Positions 36,536 through 48,439 of a DNA stretch of 64,000 nt are shown here, piece after piece (positions within the stretch are counted from its first letter, which is position 1; each line of letters starts with the position of its first letter). The stretch comes from Phycomyces nitens (Eukaryota > Mucoromycota > Mucoromycetes > Mucorales > Phycomycetaceae). The notes under the pieces are model-generated. The model did no database searches and was not told where the DNA came from. It saw only the letters and a program-made list of their open reading frames with translations. The stretch lies in contig JAHRBC010000005.1 of NCBI GenBank assembly GCA_022702545.1, forward strand, positions 372,001-436,000. Reading direction: 5' to 3'. The position numbers were made by a program, and so were the translations under genes.

Positions 36536-38627
36536 TTTCGTTCCTCCAATGTAGCAATAAAACTAGGCGTCTTTAACTTCCTAGCAAGATACTTGGCCAA
36601 AACAGTGTTCCCAGTGTGGTATACACACAACAGTTGAGTGAAATACAAGCTCCACAACCGATATCTGGTTCCTCTTTGCTAATGACCATGGCAGGATAAC
36701 ATCCCAGGAGCAGTTACACACCAGGCACACGCACACTTCACACTACGGCAGTGATAACCGACCATCACACAATAGAGATTAATAGAACAAGGGAACTAGA
36801 ATAATAACTATATAAACCACCATAATACTCTTTCTTCAATAAATAACATTCTCACAGTATCTGTAAAGTTCCCAAACCCTCAATTACCACACCCAGGAAG
36901 GCTTTCGAGACAGGCTCTCTTGCTGCTAGTTGGTGCTGATTGCGATGTGTGTTTCCTTGTTTTCCTTTATTTGTGGTTATGATGAGTGATAAAATAGGTG
37001 GAGAAAAAGATGAACACGAAAGAGAGAGAAAAGATGTAATGAGAAAAACATACAGGCTTTTAAGATTGTGAAATAATTGGGTTCATTTTAGCTAAATGTA
37101 TCGATTCACTGTTTTAGTTTTACTAGTTAAATTCAAATGTAATCATCTGTGATAGTCGCCAGTAGGGAAAACCTCCGTCTTTATTAGGATTTGAGAAGTG
37201 GAATAAGTATAAATATAGGAATAGGAAAGGTTGTCAATTGGGGAAGTATAACTATCATACCATCCTTGTCAGCCACCGCCTTGACATGCTATCTGGTAGA
37301 GGATTTTTGTAAGAATGTGCCGTAGGTGAGGGTTTTTAGCACTTTTGGTACACTGAACTGATCTGAAAAAAAAAACGAAAAGAACACACTCAATGAAAAC
37401 AAATGACGCGTACTCCACCAGAACTGTCCTCGTAATGCCCTCATATTATCTGACAACTCTCTGTGACGGATGTCAATGCTGAAGTCATAAATCATTACCA
37501 TATCTGTATTCCCACATATAGTCGCCCAATAATTCATTTCAATAAACTTGGTCTTCTTCCCACGAAATATTGCATATCAATTAAACAGTGTACCTATAAG
37601 AATTCCCACTTGACATAACAACAACTACCGATTCATAAAGACTATAACGTAGCCGATAGCTAAGACTACTCTAAAATCCATACGCTAAAAGGTTAAAAAG
37701 AGGGACGTCTTGTATCATAATCGATACATCTCCTTTATCAGCAAATAATAATCAATCAGCCGCACCAGAAATATGCCCGGTTCGCCTCATAACTCCTCGA
37801 CTCACCCAATTATGCAATATGGCGTATGATTAGCATGGGACTCACCAATCAATTTGCACTTACGTCCACCGTGTTGGATCTACTCCTTGTGTTTAACCTC
37901 ATTCCTTCCGTACCTCTTGCACAATGAAATATCTCTTCTGTGTATCTGTAGCTTTTCTGCTTCACTTTATACAAAGCGTAGGCGGATTTTCAGACAAAAA
38001 AGTCAAGGCCATTAAAGTAATACTTGGAAAATATCGGAAAAATACTCTATAAAACTTGCGTGGATTCAAGAGACATTAGAAGAGTGCCTATTAAACTAGG
38101 AGAGCCTCTTCTAGTACCAAATAAGTCAAGATATATATATATTAAGATATTATGGTATAATATATACTTTATAGTCTATTTTTTTGTTGATTGATATTAA
38201 CCATTATATCTTAGTCTATGCAATAATTGTGTTGTTAACATGACCCCCTCTAACAAGTCTTTTAAAGTAGACTTGATATGAGGTAGCCATACAAAGACAT
38301 TTATGGAACATTATATTAAGTTTGGAGGGTCAAAACTCTGACAACAACATCGATAAACTTGCCGAGGTAAATAGGGGCAGGGAACTTGTAGATACTGCGA
38401 GAGTGTTATTTATTAAAGAAAATAATAATATTATGATTGTTTATACACTTTTTATTCTAATTCTCTTGTCTAATGGTTAGTAATTACTGTAGCAGTGTAA
38501 AGTATCCCTGGCGTGTAACAATTGAGATGTTAAATTGACATGATTATTAGAAAAGAGTGACCAGATATCGGTTGTGGTGTCTATATTTCATTCACCTGTG
38601 GTGTGTATACCACATATTCGTATCGAA
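36536..38627. other. Gene-free AT-rich stretch
   Basis: About 2 kb in which I see no gene or structured repeat beyond short AT tracts (near 38130-38150) and a GA-rich patch near 37010-37035. Confidence 0.4.
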
Positions 38628-39884
38628 ATGTCGATAAGCATTTCAACCATCTTTTGTAAGTCGATAACACTATAACCTCATAATCATAACATATATTTTC
38701 TTCAACATTAGAGCATTATCAAACATCCTTGTCGTTCAAAAACGAACAAAATATGAAAGTATCCCAATTAAATATTTTGATTCAATTACATTGAAGGATA
38801 TATACAACTTTGTTTCCAGAGAATATGATTTCTATAAATCATATGATGAATCTTTGGCGGTATCGATGAAACGAATCTTAAGGGTAGGTACAATAAAGGT
38901 CTGGTAAAAACTAGTCGTTTTCCTTGGCAGGAAAATCACCGATTTTCAGTACAATATTCACGTATTCTTTTTTTGATAGAAATATCAAGACGATATGATC
39001 AGTCTCCAGACTACTAGGATTGCATTGCTCACCCTTGCCGAAAAATCAAACGCTTCGCAACGCAATGTAATCCTTTCCATCGAAGCTATGTAAGTATATA
39101 TGTGTGTGTTGAATTGTTAAAGATGCTTACCGTATTGACAATACCATTCAATGTGAAAATAGTTTGCCAGCAATAAAAGATCTTGATATAAATGACGTGA
39201 ATGAAAGTGAGCTCACTTCTTCTTTCATTCACCCATTTATACAAGGTCTATTTGCTGTAGATCATGAAGATCGTGTTGCACGATGGTATGTATTGAATTG
39301 ATTGAACCCCTTTCATATTTTTATTTTTAGCTTATTTTATATTGCTTTTTAGTGCCAATGTTGTAATAGCATATGACGATCAAGGCAAGCGTCCTGATTA
39401 TGTCGTCGATGTATATAAAGGTTATACAAGACAATTCCGAAGCTGTATTGGGGAAATCAAAAGTGCCAGAGCCACTGCAACATCCCAAATAGAGGATTTT
39501 TATCGCCTGGCTATATTTGCTGCAGAGCTCATGAACAATGGCACGAATTCAGTGCTGGCCTTTCAAGCCATAGGTAAAACCACAATAGACGGGACATAAC
39601 TAACTCCTTTTATTTTATATAGGATCATCAGTTATATTTTATCTGATGTTTCCAAAAAGCCAAATGATGCTTTTTGTTAGGTGGCAACTATAAATATCCC
39701 AATGGCAAAGGCAGACCTGTTAACCTCAACTGCATATCTCGACAATATTTATACAATTGCCGAAATGCATAACAACATTTCGTTTACTGAAAAAAACCGA
39801 AAGGCAATACCAATCTTACAATTTGATGTTGTGCAAAGCAAATCAAAAACATTGCCAAAAAAAAAGAAAGCCTCCACTTTCTAA
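38628..39884 (+). pseudogene. PD-(D/E)XK-like family gene, six exons, probably one frameshift
   Basis: Exons 38628-38655, 38714-38883, 38980-39089, 39163-39285, 39353-39573 and 39623 onward join in phase across five GT-AG introns. The fifth exon holds a restriction-nuclease-like core: RPDYVVDVYKG, then CIGEIKSARATA, i.e. a PD...E-x-K arrangement, followed by a helix with YRLAIFAAELMN. After it come a strand pair (SSVIFYLMFPKSQMMLFV) and a C-terminal segment ending in a Lys-rich KKKKASTF. Near 39679 the frame must move by one base to reach the C-terminal segment (39681-39884). Alternatively an intron 39631-39680 with a weak GTTATA donor removes the strand pair and keeps the frame. A third reading stops at 39693. 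Role unknown; the fold suggests nucleic-acid cleavage or a decayed relative of it. Confidence 0.55.
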
Positions 39885-42724
39885 CATTCGTTAATTGAAA
39901 TTGTATATAAATAAAAACAAACATTTTACCTAAATATGTATAAATCAAACTCTTTTTGTTTATAACTGTAACACGGAACCAAATGAGAGGCTCTATGACA
40001 GTTGCAATGACAGACATGATGAGAGGCTATCCAGCAAGAGAGTTTTGAAATTCTGGGACTCGAACAAACAAACACAGCGCATAGGATCCACGAGGATATC
40101 CCCTTTATTTACCAGCATATTACAATAAACCCACGTATAACTCTTGAGTTTATAATTGATTCTGATACTGCCTCATCCAGTTATATATTGATAAGACATT
40201 TGTCAGTAATGCTATTAATGAACGTTAAACACATATGCCACCTAGACATACTCTATCAGAATCTATTCAGGTATCCATAAACACACCTTTTTGAAATTCA
40301 GGAAATCAGCAAAGCAAATTCAATATTATCACACCAAAGTATTCCTGGGCCTGACAGACTACCTTGTAAGATCATGTCTCTCGTCTTTAAAAATAAATAT
40401 TTTGACCTTACCGCTGTTATTTGCAATTATGCTCTCGATATCTGGATATCTTTATAATCCTAAAACTCTATTTTCTATCACTGCTGCCCAAACAAAAAAC
40501 GATCTCTACAATTTAAAGAACTGGCATATTAGTGCTTTGATAAAACGGATGTTAAAGACTTTAATCGCTTGCTCGATAGCCGAGTAACAGACACCCCTAA
40601 TGTTTTATCAATTGCTTCCAAGTTGAACTTATTAAGAGACACTCTATCACAGACAATAGGTTTATGACAAAAATAATTTTCAAAGAAGCTAATCAAATTA
40701 AACCAGATGCTAACAGACTAATTATTGACCAAAAAAAAGGCGTATTATAGAGCTCGCCCAGAATATCTTTAACAGATCATTCTTCACTTTTTGTTTCCAG
40801 TTTCCATTATTCAATGTATAACACATGCTTTATCCTTGTCAGTAGATTCTTTATCCAAATGAAAAAGCTTTTCAAAAAACTAAATTGATTGGATCATAGC
40901 ATGATTGTACAACACCAACTGTACTTGTTTACTTTGGATCTCCCTCGGTATCATTAATTATCCAGATAGATCACCTTTATCATTGGCTTATGTATAAAAT
41001 ATAAGGAGCTTATAATATACACTATCAACGCTTTTTGCCCTTTTGAGACTAAGAAACAGTCTTGAGTGCACTAACGCTCTCCAAGCTTGGCATATTTTGT
41101 GTGTAACATATGTTCTTGCATGGTTTTTTTGTTTACAATCTCTGATTATGCTTCACATTGCAAATACTTTTGGATTTATTCTATCCAGCACTCCGTACGC
41201 AATAGTTGGAACTGATCTATTTACAATGAGTTGTCCTTTAACTTTTTTACTCTATTATTTTCAACATACAAGATTCTTGCTCATACATGGATAAGGTTAC
41301 CGGTGCATTGACTATTTAACTAGACTTGGCATAATATTGTTTAGTTTTCTCTGCTCAACATTATATTATTTCAGCCAATATATATCTCTCCGAAAACGTG
41401 GGCTTCTTTCACCAAAGCTCCATGAAAGTCTGGGTCTAGTCCCCGTTTACAAAACAGACAGAAAATATGTCGAGCCATCTAATTTGCCATGTAAAAATAA
41501 CTTTTTTGATTTATTCTCGACAATCCATTTGACTTTACTAATAAATTATTGATTCTTACAATAAGTTTGTAAAAAAAAAAGGGAACTAATGTTTTACAAA
41601 CAAGTACTGGATATATTTTAAGAAAAAAAACATTTTGTTTTGAGATACTTGATTTATATGTCAGGAACCACACCATAAAATACTTTTAATGTGTCTGGCA
41701 AATGTTTAAAATCATGACTTTGTAAAACGTTGTAAATAATTGCTGATTGCAATTCGAATTTGATCATGTAGAGAACATCATCATAATTGCGTTCTCTGGT
41801 ACCATTAGAATGGTATATATTTTCTATTTCTATACCCCCATGTATTCTCGTGTTTATTATTCTTTTATGATTAGCACCATTCAAAAATATCAGAGGAATA
41901 TATGTATGGATATTTATATGGTTCACTTAGTGGATAAGCACAAATAACACTCTACTTAATACTCACTATTCTTTGGTGTATACTGATGTGATAAGGTGGG
42001 ATGCTTTAAGATTCAATTCAAAGTATTCTTGATTCTAAAATTGCCAAAAGCTTTATTAAAAGGTCCTATTCTCATGAAATGTCATTAATGGCAAGTATGA
42101 TCCAGTACTTTGGTAGATGGCCGTATTGTATTATAATATATCCCCCTCCTCCCTCCCCCAAAGTTTCCTGTTCTTCTTAGGAAACACAATCACTATCGAT
42201 TGTATGATCATCTTGTTATTCTATACAGGCTGAACAAATAGAGACAGTGGATTTCATTTTGTGTAAATTTATAAATATATACCAATATACTCCATATAAG
42301 TTAGTACTTATAGTACGGATAGGTACATTGTATATATATACTTGGATATTGTGTACTAATATACTCTAGCCTTTTTAGTAATAATATTGCAAGTGATTAG
42401 ATTGTTTCTCTTTTATCTTTCGACGCTCTCCACAAAATTCAATCTGTGTGACAAGAAGACAAATACAGTCATTTCTTCCAAGTATATCAATTCTCGAATC
42501 GTTACGCATATCGTCCTCCATATTCTCCAGAACTGAATCAAATTGAGCATTTCTGATGTGAAGTGACTATTACCAAGTGGTTTGTTACTAGCTAATTCTT
42601 TGCCATTGCTTATTAAAATTCTCGCTAAGGTAATGGTTTATGTTTAGATAATATTGGGACCGAGAGTTAATCTCTGCCCTGTCCTGTCTTGACAGATATC
42701 GTGGTGCAGACCGGGGATACATTC
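39885..42724. other. Spacer with decayed reading frames
   Basis: No intact gene. Scattered protein-like fragments in shifting frames between 40280 and 41520 (for example FNRLLDSRVTDTPNVLSIAS near 40550-40610) suggest a rotted retroelement or gene, but I cannot name it. A transposase relic lies at about 42480-42600 and is listed separately. A C-rich run occurs at 42142-42162. Confidence 0.35.
42475..42600 (+). mobile_element. Tc1/mariner-type transposase relic, DDE C-terminal motif
   Basis: The frame reads PPYSPELNQIEHF, the conserved block before the catalytic third acidic residue region of Tc1/mariner DDE transposases, with an adjoining ILEYID-like strand in shifted frame. It aligns at DNA level with the minus-strand copy at 44629-44890 (shared TATATCGATTCTCGAATC-like and CCAGAACT boxes) in the opposite orientation. 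It is heavily decayed and not functional. Confidence 0.65.
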
Positions 42725-43883
42725 CTAGAGCACATTGGCCACTTCACAGATGTTATCGAGGCTCTCACGGTGTTCTAAGGCAGCTTGTGCTTCATGACCC
42801 GGATTGGTAATGAAGGCTTTGAAAGCGAAAAGAAGATCCATAGTTTTAGTGAGGTGGACAAAGGTACTGCACGGTTTTGGAAACATGCTGAGACCGACCT
42901 GGCGCGCATAGAAGATGTCGTCGATGTTGGTCATGGCATAGATATAGCTTGCGGAACCTAAACAAAGCAAATGCAAAGATTTTTACACAGGCTTTCGAGG
43001 TCTTAATGCCAGCACTTTACCTATAAAATCGATGGCGGCAGTACTCTGCAGCGCACGGTACCTTGGGTTGAGCGAGTTGAGGTACGCCAGGATAGCACCG
43101 TTCGTCATCAAGTTTTGGTTCTGTTGCTTTTTTATGAGTGCAGGACTTTTAATGACCAGCTTTACTTTGAGGATACTGAGCTCAATGTACTTGCTACTAC
43201 CCTGATCGTGTTTGACCAAAATGTCAATTTTACGACCAAAACTTTGGCTCTGGATCGCCTCATACAGAGCTACGTTCAGACGCCAGATTGACTTGGTGCA
43301 GGCACTAGTGGTCTCACCCCTAACATTGATTGGTAAAAAAAATATATCCGGGGCTATGCTTACTCGGTCAGTTTGATGTTAATGTTTTTTCTGAATATAC
43401 TGCTTAGGATAGTCATAAAACTGCGCAAGACGGTGATTTCAGTGTTGCTGTTTCTTTATAAGTCCATGAACTGAAGGCTAAATATGCAACAATAAAAGGG
43501 ATCAACAAAAAATAAAGGTCGGATTGTGAAGAGAGGGTTACTTACATGGCCACCATGGCATCCAGAGTACGATATTCTTGGCTGGTACACTGTTTTGCGT
43601 TGGGTTTAAGACGTCGAAAGATTGAAACAAAGCGTGATGACCATGCACTGTTAATATATCCGGTGCTGGTATCTACACAGTTTAACGACCAGAGAGGCAC
43701 TTTGCGACTGTATTTATTGATGAATGTGCTAAACGTCGGATGTTTTGTATTGACAATGTAATTTATTATCTCTACATCATAATAAATAATAAATCACAGG
43801 ACATAAAGGATCATTCTTAGCCATTTACCATCACGGTTATCATAGCCCTTGTAGGTCTCATTTGAGTCTGTCATAAGGATACA
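42725..43883 (-). pseudogene. PD-(D/E)XK-like family member with one nonsense codon
   Basis: Exons 43829-43883, 43546-43771, 43364-43477, 43021-43319 and 42725-42957 join in phase; the 5' end is missing. Landmarks: an ETYKGYDNRDG opening, a long helical stretch, then the core GRKIDILVKHDQGSSKYIEL with SILK (candidate Asp and Glu/Lys positions), KKQQNQNLMTNGAILAYL, and the C-terminal domain starting SASYIYAMTNIDDIFYARQV. An in-frame TAA at 43456-43458 interrupts an otherwise clean exon. The C-terminal domain matches in pattern the ends of the copies at 39.6-39.9 and 49.8-50.1 kb (Tyr-rich strand, xDxFY, V-x-x-S/P, FP). The gene is probably silenced or very recently broken, since other splice sites and frames are intact. 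Family function unknown. Confidence 0.6.
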
Positions 43884-44009
43884 CTGCACAAAGAAAGTAA
43901 AAGGAAAAGAAGTGAAGTGAAGCTTTTTAGCTATCGTGGCGAGTATGGAGTGGAAGACAAAAAAAAGTGGATTGCTCCACTTACGATAATCTCAGACTGT
44001 GACTTATAC

Positions 44010-44440
44010 CGTTAAACCGACACAACGTAAACGAAGTCAAGAAATACGTGAATTGTTACGAATAATGTAAGGTACAAGTCAACACAAAGCATGGAGGTAT
44101 GATTCATTTACTTTTTATACACGGAAATCAAAGCAAGAAAGAAATGGTTTTCATGAGCAGGAGGTCATGTTTAATACCGGTTCTACAAGTAATATTTTTG
44201 ACATGTTGATGTAAAGAGCAAAGACTCTAATGTTGCCAGGTTTTTTTTTGAGCTGTATGAATTGATATATTCTAAAATCTTTACTGATTCAGAGTGTATT
44301 CTTTATAGACTTTGATCTGGTGAATTTTTAGTGAACAAAGTCTGCTAAAAAAAACAATAAGACGGTTCATAACTTGATTATGACATGTAGATTGTGATGC
44401 GTAATCTTGTGGCTCGCTTTAAGCTGTGTCTATTTAACGG
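44010..44440 (+). repeat. Dispersed repeat, copy 2
   Basis: Direct-orientation partner of 34045-34505. Shared blocks span nearly its full length, and it ends at GCGTAATCTTGTGGCTCGCTT. A translated fragment at its left end (KPTQRKRSQEIRELLR) looks like a transposase helix-turn-helix, with a weaker echo in copy 1. Confidence 0.7.
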
Positions 44441-44628
44441 CATCCCTTCCTTGCCCCACCTACCACTCACTACAATAAACCTGTCGCATTTCCTATCTCA
44501 TATATCATGAATACTTGTTCCATTTCGCGCATCACGTATGCATGATGACCATCAATCTGTGAAAGTGACTTGGTCTGTTGAAAATGTTTTTCTTTTTTGG
44601 ATATTGGATCCTTGGTCACCATTGACCT

Positions 44629-44890
44629 TCAATACAGGAATCGCACTGTCCATTTATAACTTCTTGTTGAGGCACTTTGCAAAACATTTTGCGGAATGAG
44701 AAACAAATCCTTTGAACTCACTTGTAAGCTATCGCAAGCCTCACTAATTCTAGTCATGAGCGATTCTTTTTCCAAAAACTTATTTCGATTAACCTTGCTC
44801 TTGACAACCGACCAGAACTGCTCAATTGGATTTAGTTCTGGAAAATATGGAAAAAAGATATACATATTGATTCGAGAATCGATATACTCG
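44629..44890 (-). mobile_element. Tc1/mariner-type transposase fragment
   Basis: An open stretch encodes FPYFPELNPIEQFWSVVKSK followed by VNRNKFLEKESLMTRI, the DDE-superfamily C-terminus with the third catalytic-region motif PELNPIEQFW. It lacks the N-terminal helix-turn-helix and the first two acidic residues and ends at a normal stop. The upstream strand (IDSRI-like) is frameshifted. It is a truncated copy of a Mucorales-type mariner element, inverted relative to the relic at 42.5 kb. Confidence 0.8.
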
Positions 44891-46199
44891 TTTGTTTAGA
44901 GAAAATATTGTGGATACAGAAAATATATAAAGACATGTTTGACAATACTTCATGTGGGAAAGAACAAGAGAAAAACAAGAAAGACAGAAATCGTACCACA
45001 AAGACCGAGAATCAGAATTCATTTTGAATACAAAACTCGATGGTTTTTTTTTGCAAAATCTCGATTATAATTGATATTGTATTCTTTATCATTGGTTAGT
45101 CCCCTATCGTGAATGTCTATCGTACAGAAGCTTCAGAAATATTTTTAAGAACTCGTGCTTCGGGTTACAGTCTGTCAAGGTCGAGGCCAAGAAAACCAAA
45201 TGGATTTGAATGAACCCCCCAAAGACAAAAATAAATTGTTGTGGATTCTGAAAGCCTTCCATTAAAAATGCTCTGACTTTAATATGTAATACGATTTTAA
45301 TACCGATTGACCTTGTGGTGAGTTTTGGCTTAGCGTATTTATTTTATTCTTTGTGCAAGCCAGGATTGTTTGTAACAAGAACCCAAGACCCTTTGGTATT
45401 GTCAATAAAGGCAATATTTCTACCCAATGAAAATTAGTGTCACTATCTATTGATCGGTTATGGTATAGTAGTATAATTCGGAATACCAGTCACAAAGCTA
45501 TCTATCACTAAACTGTGCAATGATATTCTGGCTGTCAGTATGCCTTGTATTGGTCCTTGGATAGCACATTCTATACCTCAGAATAACAATAAAATGACAA
45601 ATTATTAGGCCTATATTACTCCTGACTACCTTGAGTCCGTGTAGTTGGTTAATTGCTTAATAAAGTAACCAAGGGCAACCCAAATGGGGTCTATAATCAA
45701 AAAAGTATCAAACTTCTTCAGTATATATTTACAGATACATTATGGCTGATAGAACATGCCCAAGAGACAATTGATAAGACCTTGACAATAATTCATTTGA
45801 GCCAAAACAATTAGTGGAAAAAGTTTCGAGTGAACCAAACCAACCAATATAATATATCTTGAACAATTAGGCAAGATATATTATTTGGCTGTTTCTCTTT
45901 ATTGACTACAAATATATGAAAGATCTCGCCAATATTTTGGTGGTTAAGCAAGATAGCGAGTGAGCCATAAAGAAAGTGTTAAACTCTGGATCCAGAAATT
46001 GAATTCTGACACAGTACATTATTAAACATTCACGATAATTGTCCCTTTCTTTCCTAGGGTACTAACTTGCATAAAGATAAGAGTAAATGAAGGATGTCTT
46101 TATATGATGGTTTATGTATTTACTTGTCAAATACTTACCTAGCGTCTATTGATACCACCACTGTTTATAACCCATACTTAAGCAGCTCGATTTTTTACA
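44891..46199. other. AT-rich repeat graveyard
   Basis: No gene supported. Short AT runs and isolated fragments only. Confidence 0.35.
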
Positions 46200-46204
46200 G
46201 TAAC

Positions 46205-46780
46205 CCTATTGATCCATAAATAAAGACATATAAGATGCGCGAATTCTTGCGCTTAAAGAAGTTGACCCAGACTTTACAGACTATTATTCGACAGACCATT
46301 TCTCGTAGAATTGTGTCGTATACTATTTGCTTGTACTCTCGATTGCAATTCCTTGAATCAATCAACAGTGTCGTTTTACTTGAGGATCCACATAAAGAAC
46401 TTTTCTAGGAATATACGGTGCAGTCAACTCGGTATACTTTTATAAATTTCAAAGAGATGAACTGCGCATACAGGGTAAAGCTTTACAGCTGATGATACTG
46501 GCTGAGAAAGACCCCCTCACTAAATGTAAAGTGTTTCCAACTCAAAATACCACCAATTGCCAGGATTTTACAGATCATTTGTTTGAGGGTTAAAGAAAGA
46601 CAAATTGACAATTACTGACACATGCATGTCATTTATCAAAAGCCATTTCCACAGACGCTCTTGATGTAATGCTCTAAACCACCTTTTTTTGTATTGTTTG
46701 AAAGCGAGTATTATTGGACACGTTTTCTAATACGTAAACCCAACTTTAGCTTTTGGCAGGTGCATATTTGGGACTGAAAA
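46205..46780 (+). pseudogene. Frameshifted remnant of an unidentified gene
   Basis: Successive protein-like pieces lie in different frames: ARILALKEVDPDFTDYYSTD, then RRIVSYTICLYSRLQFLES with LLEDPHKELF before a TAG, then KFQRDELRIQGKALQLMILA with DFTDHLFEG before TAA. Together they read like one protein broken by at least two frameshifts and three stops. The family is not recognised. It lies directly upstream of Dad1. Confidence 0.35.
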
Positions 46781-46865
46781 ATCGCAAAACTTGGCTGTAA
46801 TTAAAAACTCTTTATATTATTTTATTATGATTCGAAATTTTTGCTTATTCTTCTTTTAATTGACC

Positions 46866-47105
46866 ATGGAGAATCAGACATCTTTTGAGAATGAATATGA
46901 TGCACTTATGGATCAGGCATTCCAGGGTTTTGATCAGCTTCAGTATAATATGAATCTACTGAATAAAAATCTCGAGACACTCAATGCCATTGGACGCGAA
47001 TTTCAACAACCTGCAAAGTTGTGGGAAACTTTCCATCGTGGCATTGCAGTGCCCGCTCCAGTCAAGGAAAATACTCCAGAAAATCCCAAGCCATCTCAGA
47101 AATGA
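46866..47105 (+). CDS. DAD1: DASH complex subunit Dad1
   Basis: An intronless 79-residue protein from ATG 46866 (a TTG two codons upstream is unlikely to be used). It matches Dad1 along its length: an N-terminal FENEYDALMDQAFQGFDQLQ helix, then YNMNLLNKNLETLNAIGREF and LWETFHR, followed by a Pro/Lys tail. Dad1 is one of ten small coiled-coil subunits of the DASH/Dam1 complex, which rings kinetochore microtubules and couples them to chromosomes. Length is typical. The gene stands alone among decayed mobile sequence and is clearly under selection, with no breaks. It is easily missed by gene finders because of its size. Confidence 0.88.
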   Translation: MENQTSFENEYDALMDQAFQGFDQLQYNMNLLNKNLETLNAIGREFQQPAKLWETFHRGIAVPAPVKENTPENPKPSQK

Positions 47106-48403
47106 TGTATTGACATATAAATTCAAAATGTCTATAGTCCTTGTTGAATTGTTCGATTGGCGTTTATATTTTTTAAGAATGCATGGTGCAAATAACAATA
47201 ACAATAATAATAATAATATTAATATTAATAATAAATAATATGTGCTTGTACCTATTCATAAAAAGCCACGAATCTGTCAAACAAGAAAGATATTTAGAAT
47301 TTTGTATGACAAGAACTAATAGAAAGAGAATGGCAAAGGAACTATGTAGGGTGGTTATACTCTGTGGTACATTCTTAACAAGGCACCAAAAAGTTTGTAA
47401 ATACCGAGAAAAAAAAGGGGAAAATAGAAAGGTTGGGGGTCTGAATAGCTGTCCAAAAGATATAAATATATTGTTGCTAGGGACTGGCATCAATTGTATG
47501 AGAATATACTCATTTATATTTCTATAAATGTGCGATAATCGAGTGCTTACATGCCAATGGGCTCTTTGTACAGTGAATTCCATGCTAATTCCACGTGAAG
47601 TATCTAATGGCAAAAACAAGTAATGATCAATAGGACCAAGACCTGTGTCCCAGTCAATAAACATATGAAATTCCCAAGTCAATCAGTAGGTTTGGCGTTG
47701 GTTCATGACTCAATTGGATCTCAAGGTAGCTGTCTATTATATCTTTCCTGTCAGAGATATCAACCTTATACCAAATACCCTATTTGAACCATTTTAAGAT
47801 AAAAGCTTATCATAATCAAATACGAGCTACGCCCACTCTCCGAGGGTTCTCCTAGGGTACCCTGGTTACCTCTAACTACAGACAGGAAGCTATATATGGT
47901 TCTACTGTAAAGGCCTGATTATATTGTCCTATAGTTTTATGATTATATATCAGAGGTTGACCGGTTTGGTACAATGGTTGACTTGACTCATTACTAATTT
48001 ACCGGTTTTTCTCAATCATTGACTACACTCATTACCGGCTTTTTAAGAAATTATAAGAGAGGGTTTCGTTTTGGCAGTGAAAAATGTGGTTTAAAGCCAA
48101 ACAAGTCATGTGATTTATAAAAGCTACTGATTTTAAGAGAAAAGGTTGAAAAAAATAATTGTCCCTGAACTGATTCCTAGACATCATTGACTCGTATGCC
48201 ATTCGCGATTTGAGCAACAATGTTTGGAAAATGCTCCCAAGAATTGTTACCAGTGTAGTGGCCAAAGTAATCCCTGCCGGCTTGCTTCCTGCTCCTCAAA
48301 AGTGGGCTGTCAGAGATGACGAATAAAAAATAAATTAAAATTTAAAAAATAAATATCTCTTCTCAAACTGTTCATTACACTTTATCGTAAATACATATTT
48401 ATA

Positions 48404-48439
<36 letters not shown>

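Noticed and set aside
40020..40080. tRNA on the minus strand (GTTCGAGTCCC)
   Set aside because: The T-loop-like word has no pairing stem on either side and no A box upstream.
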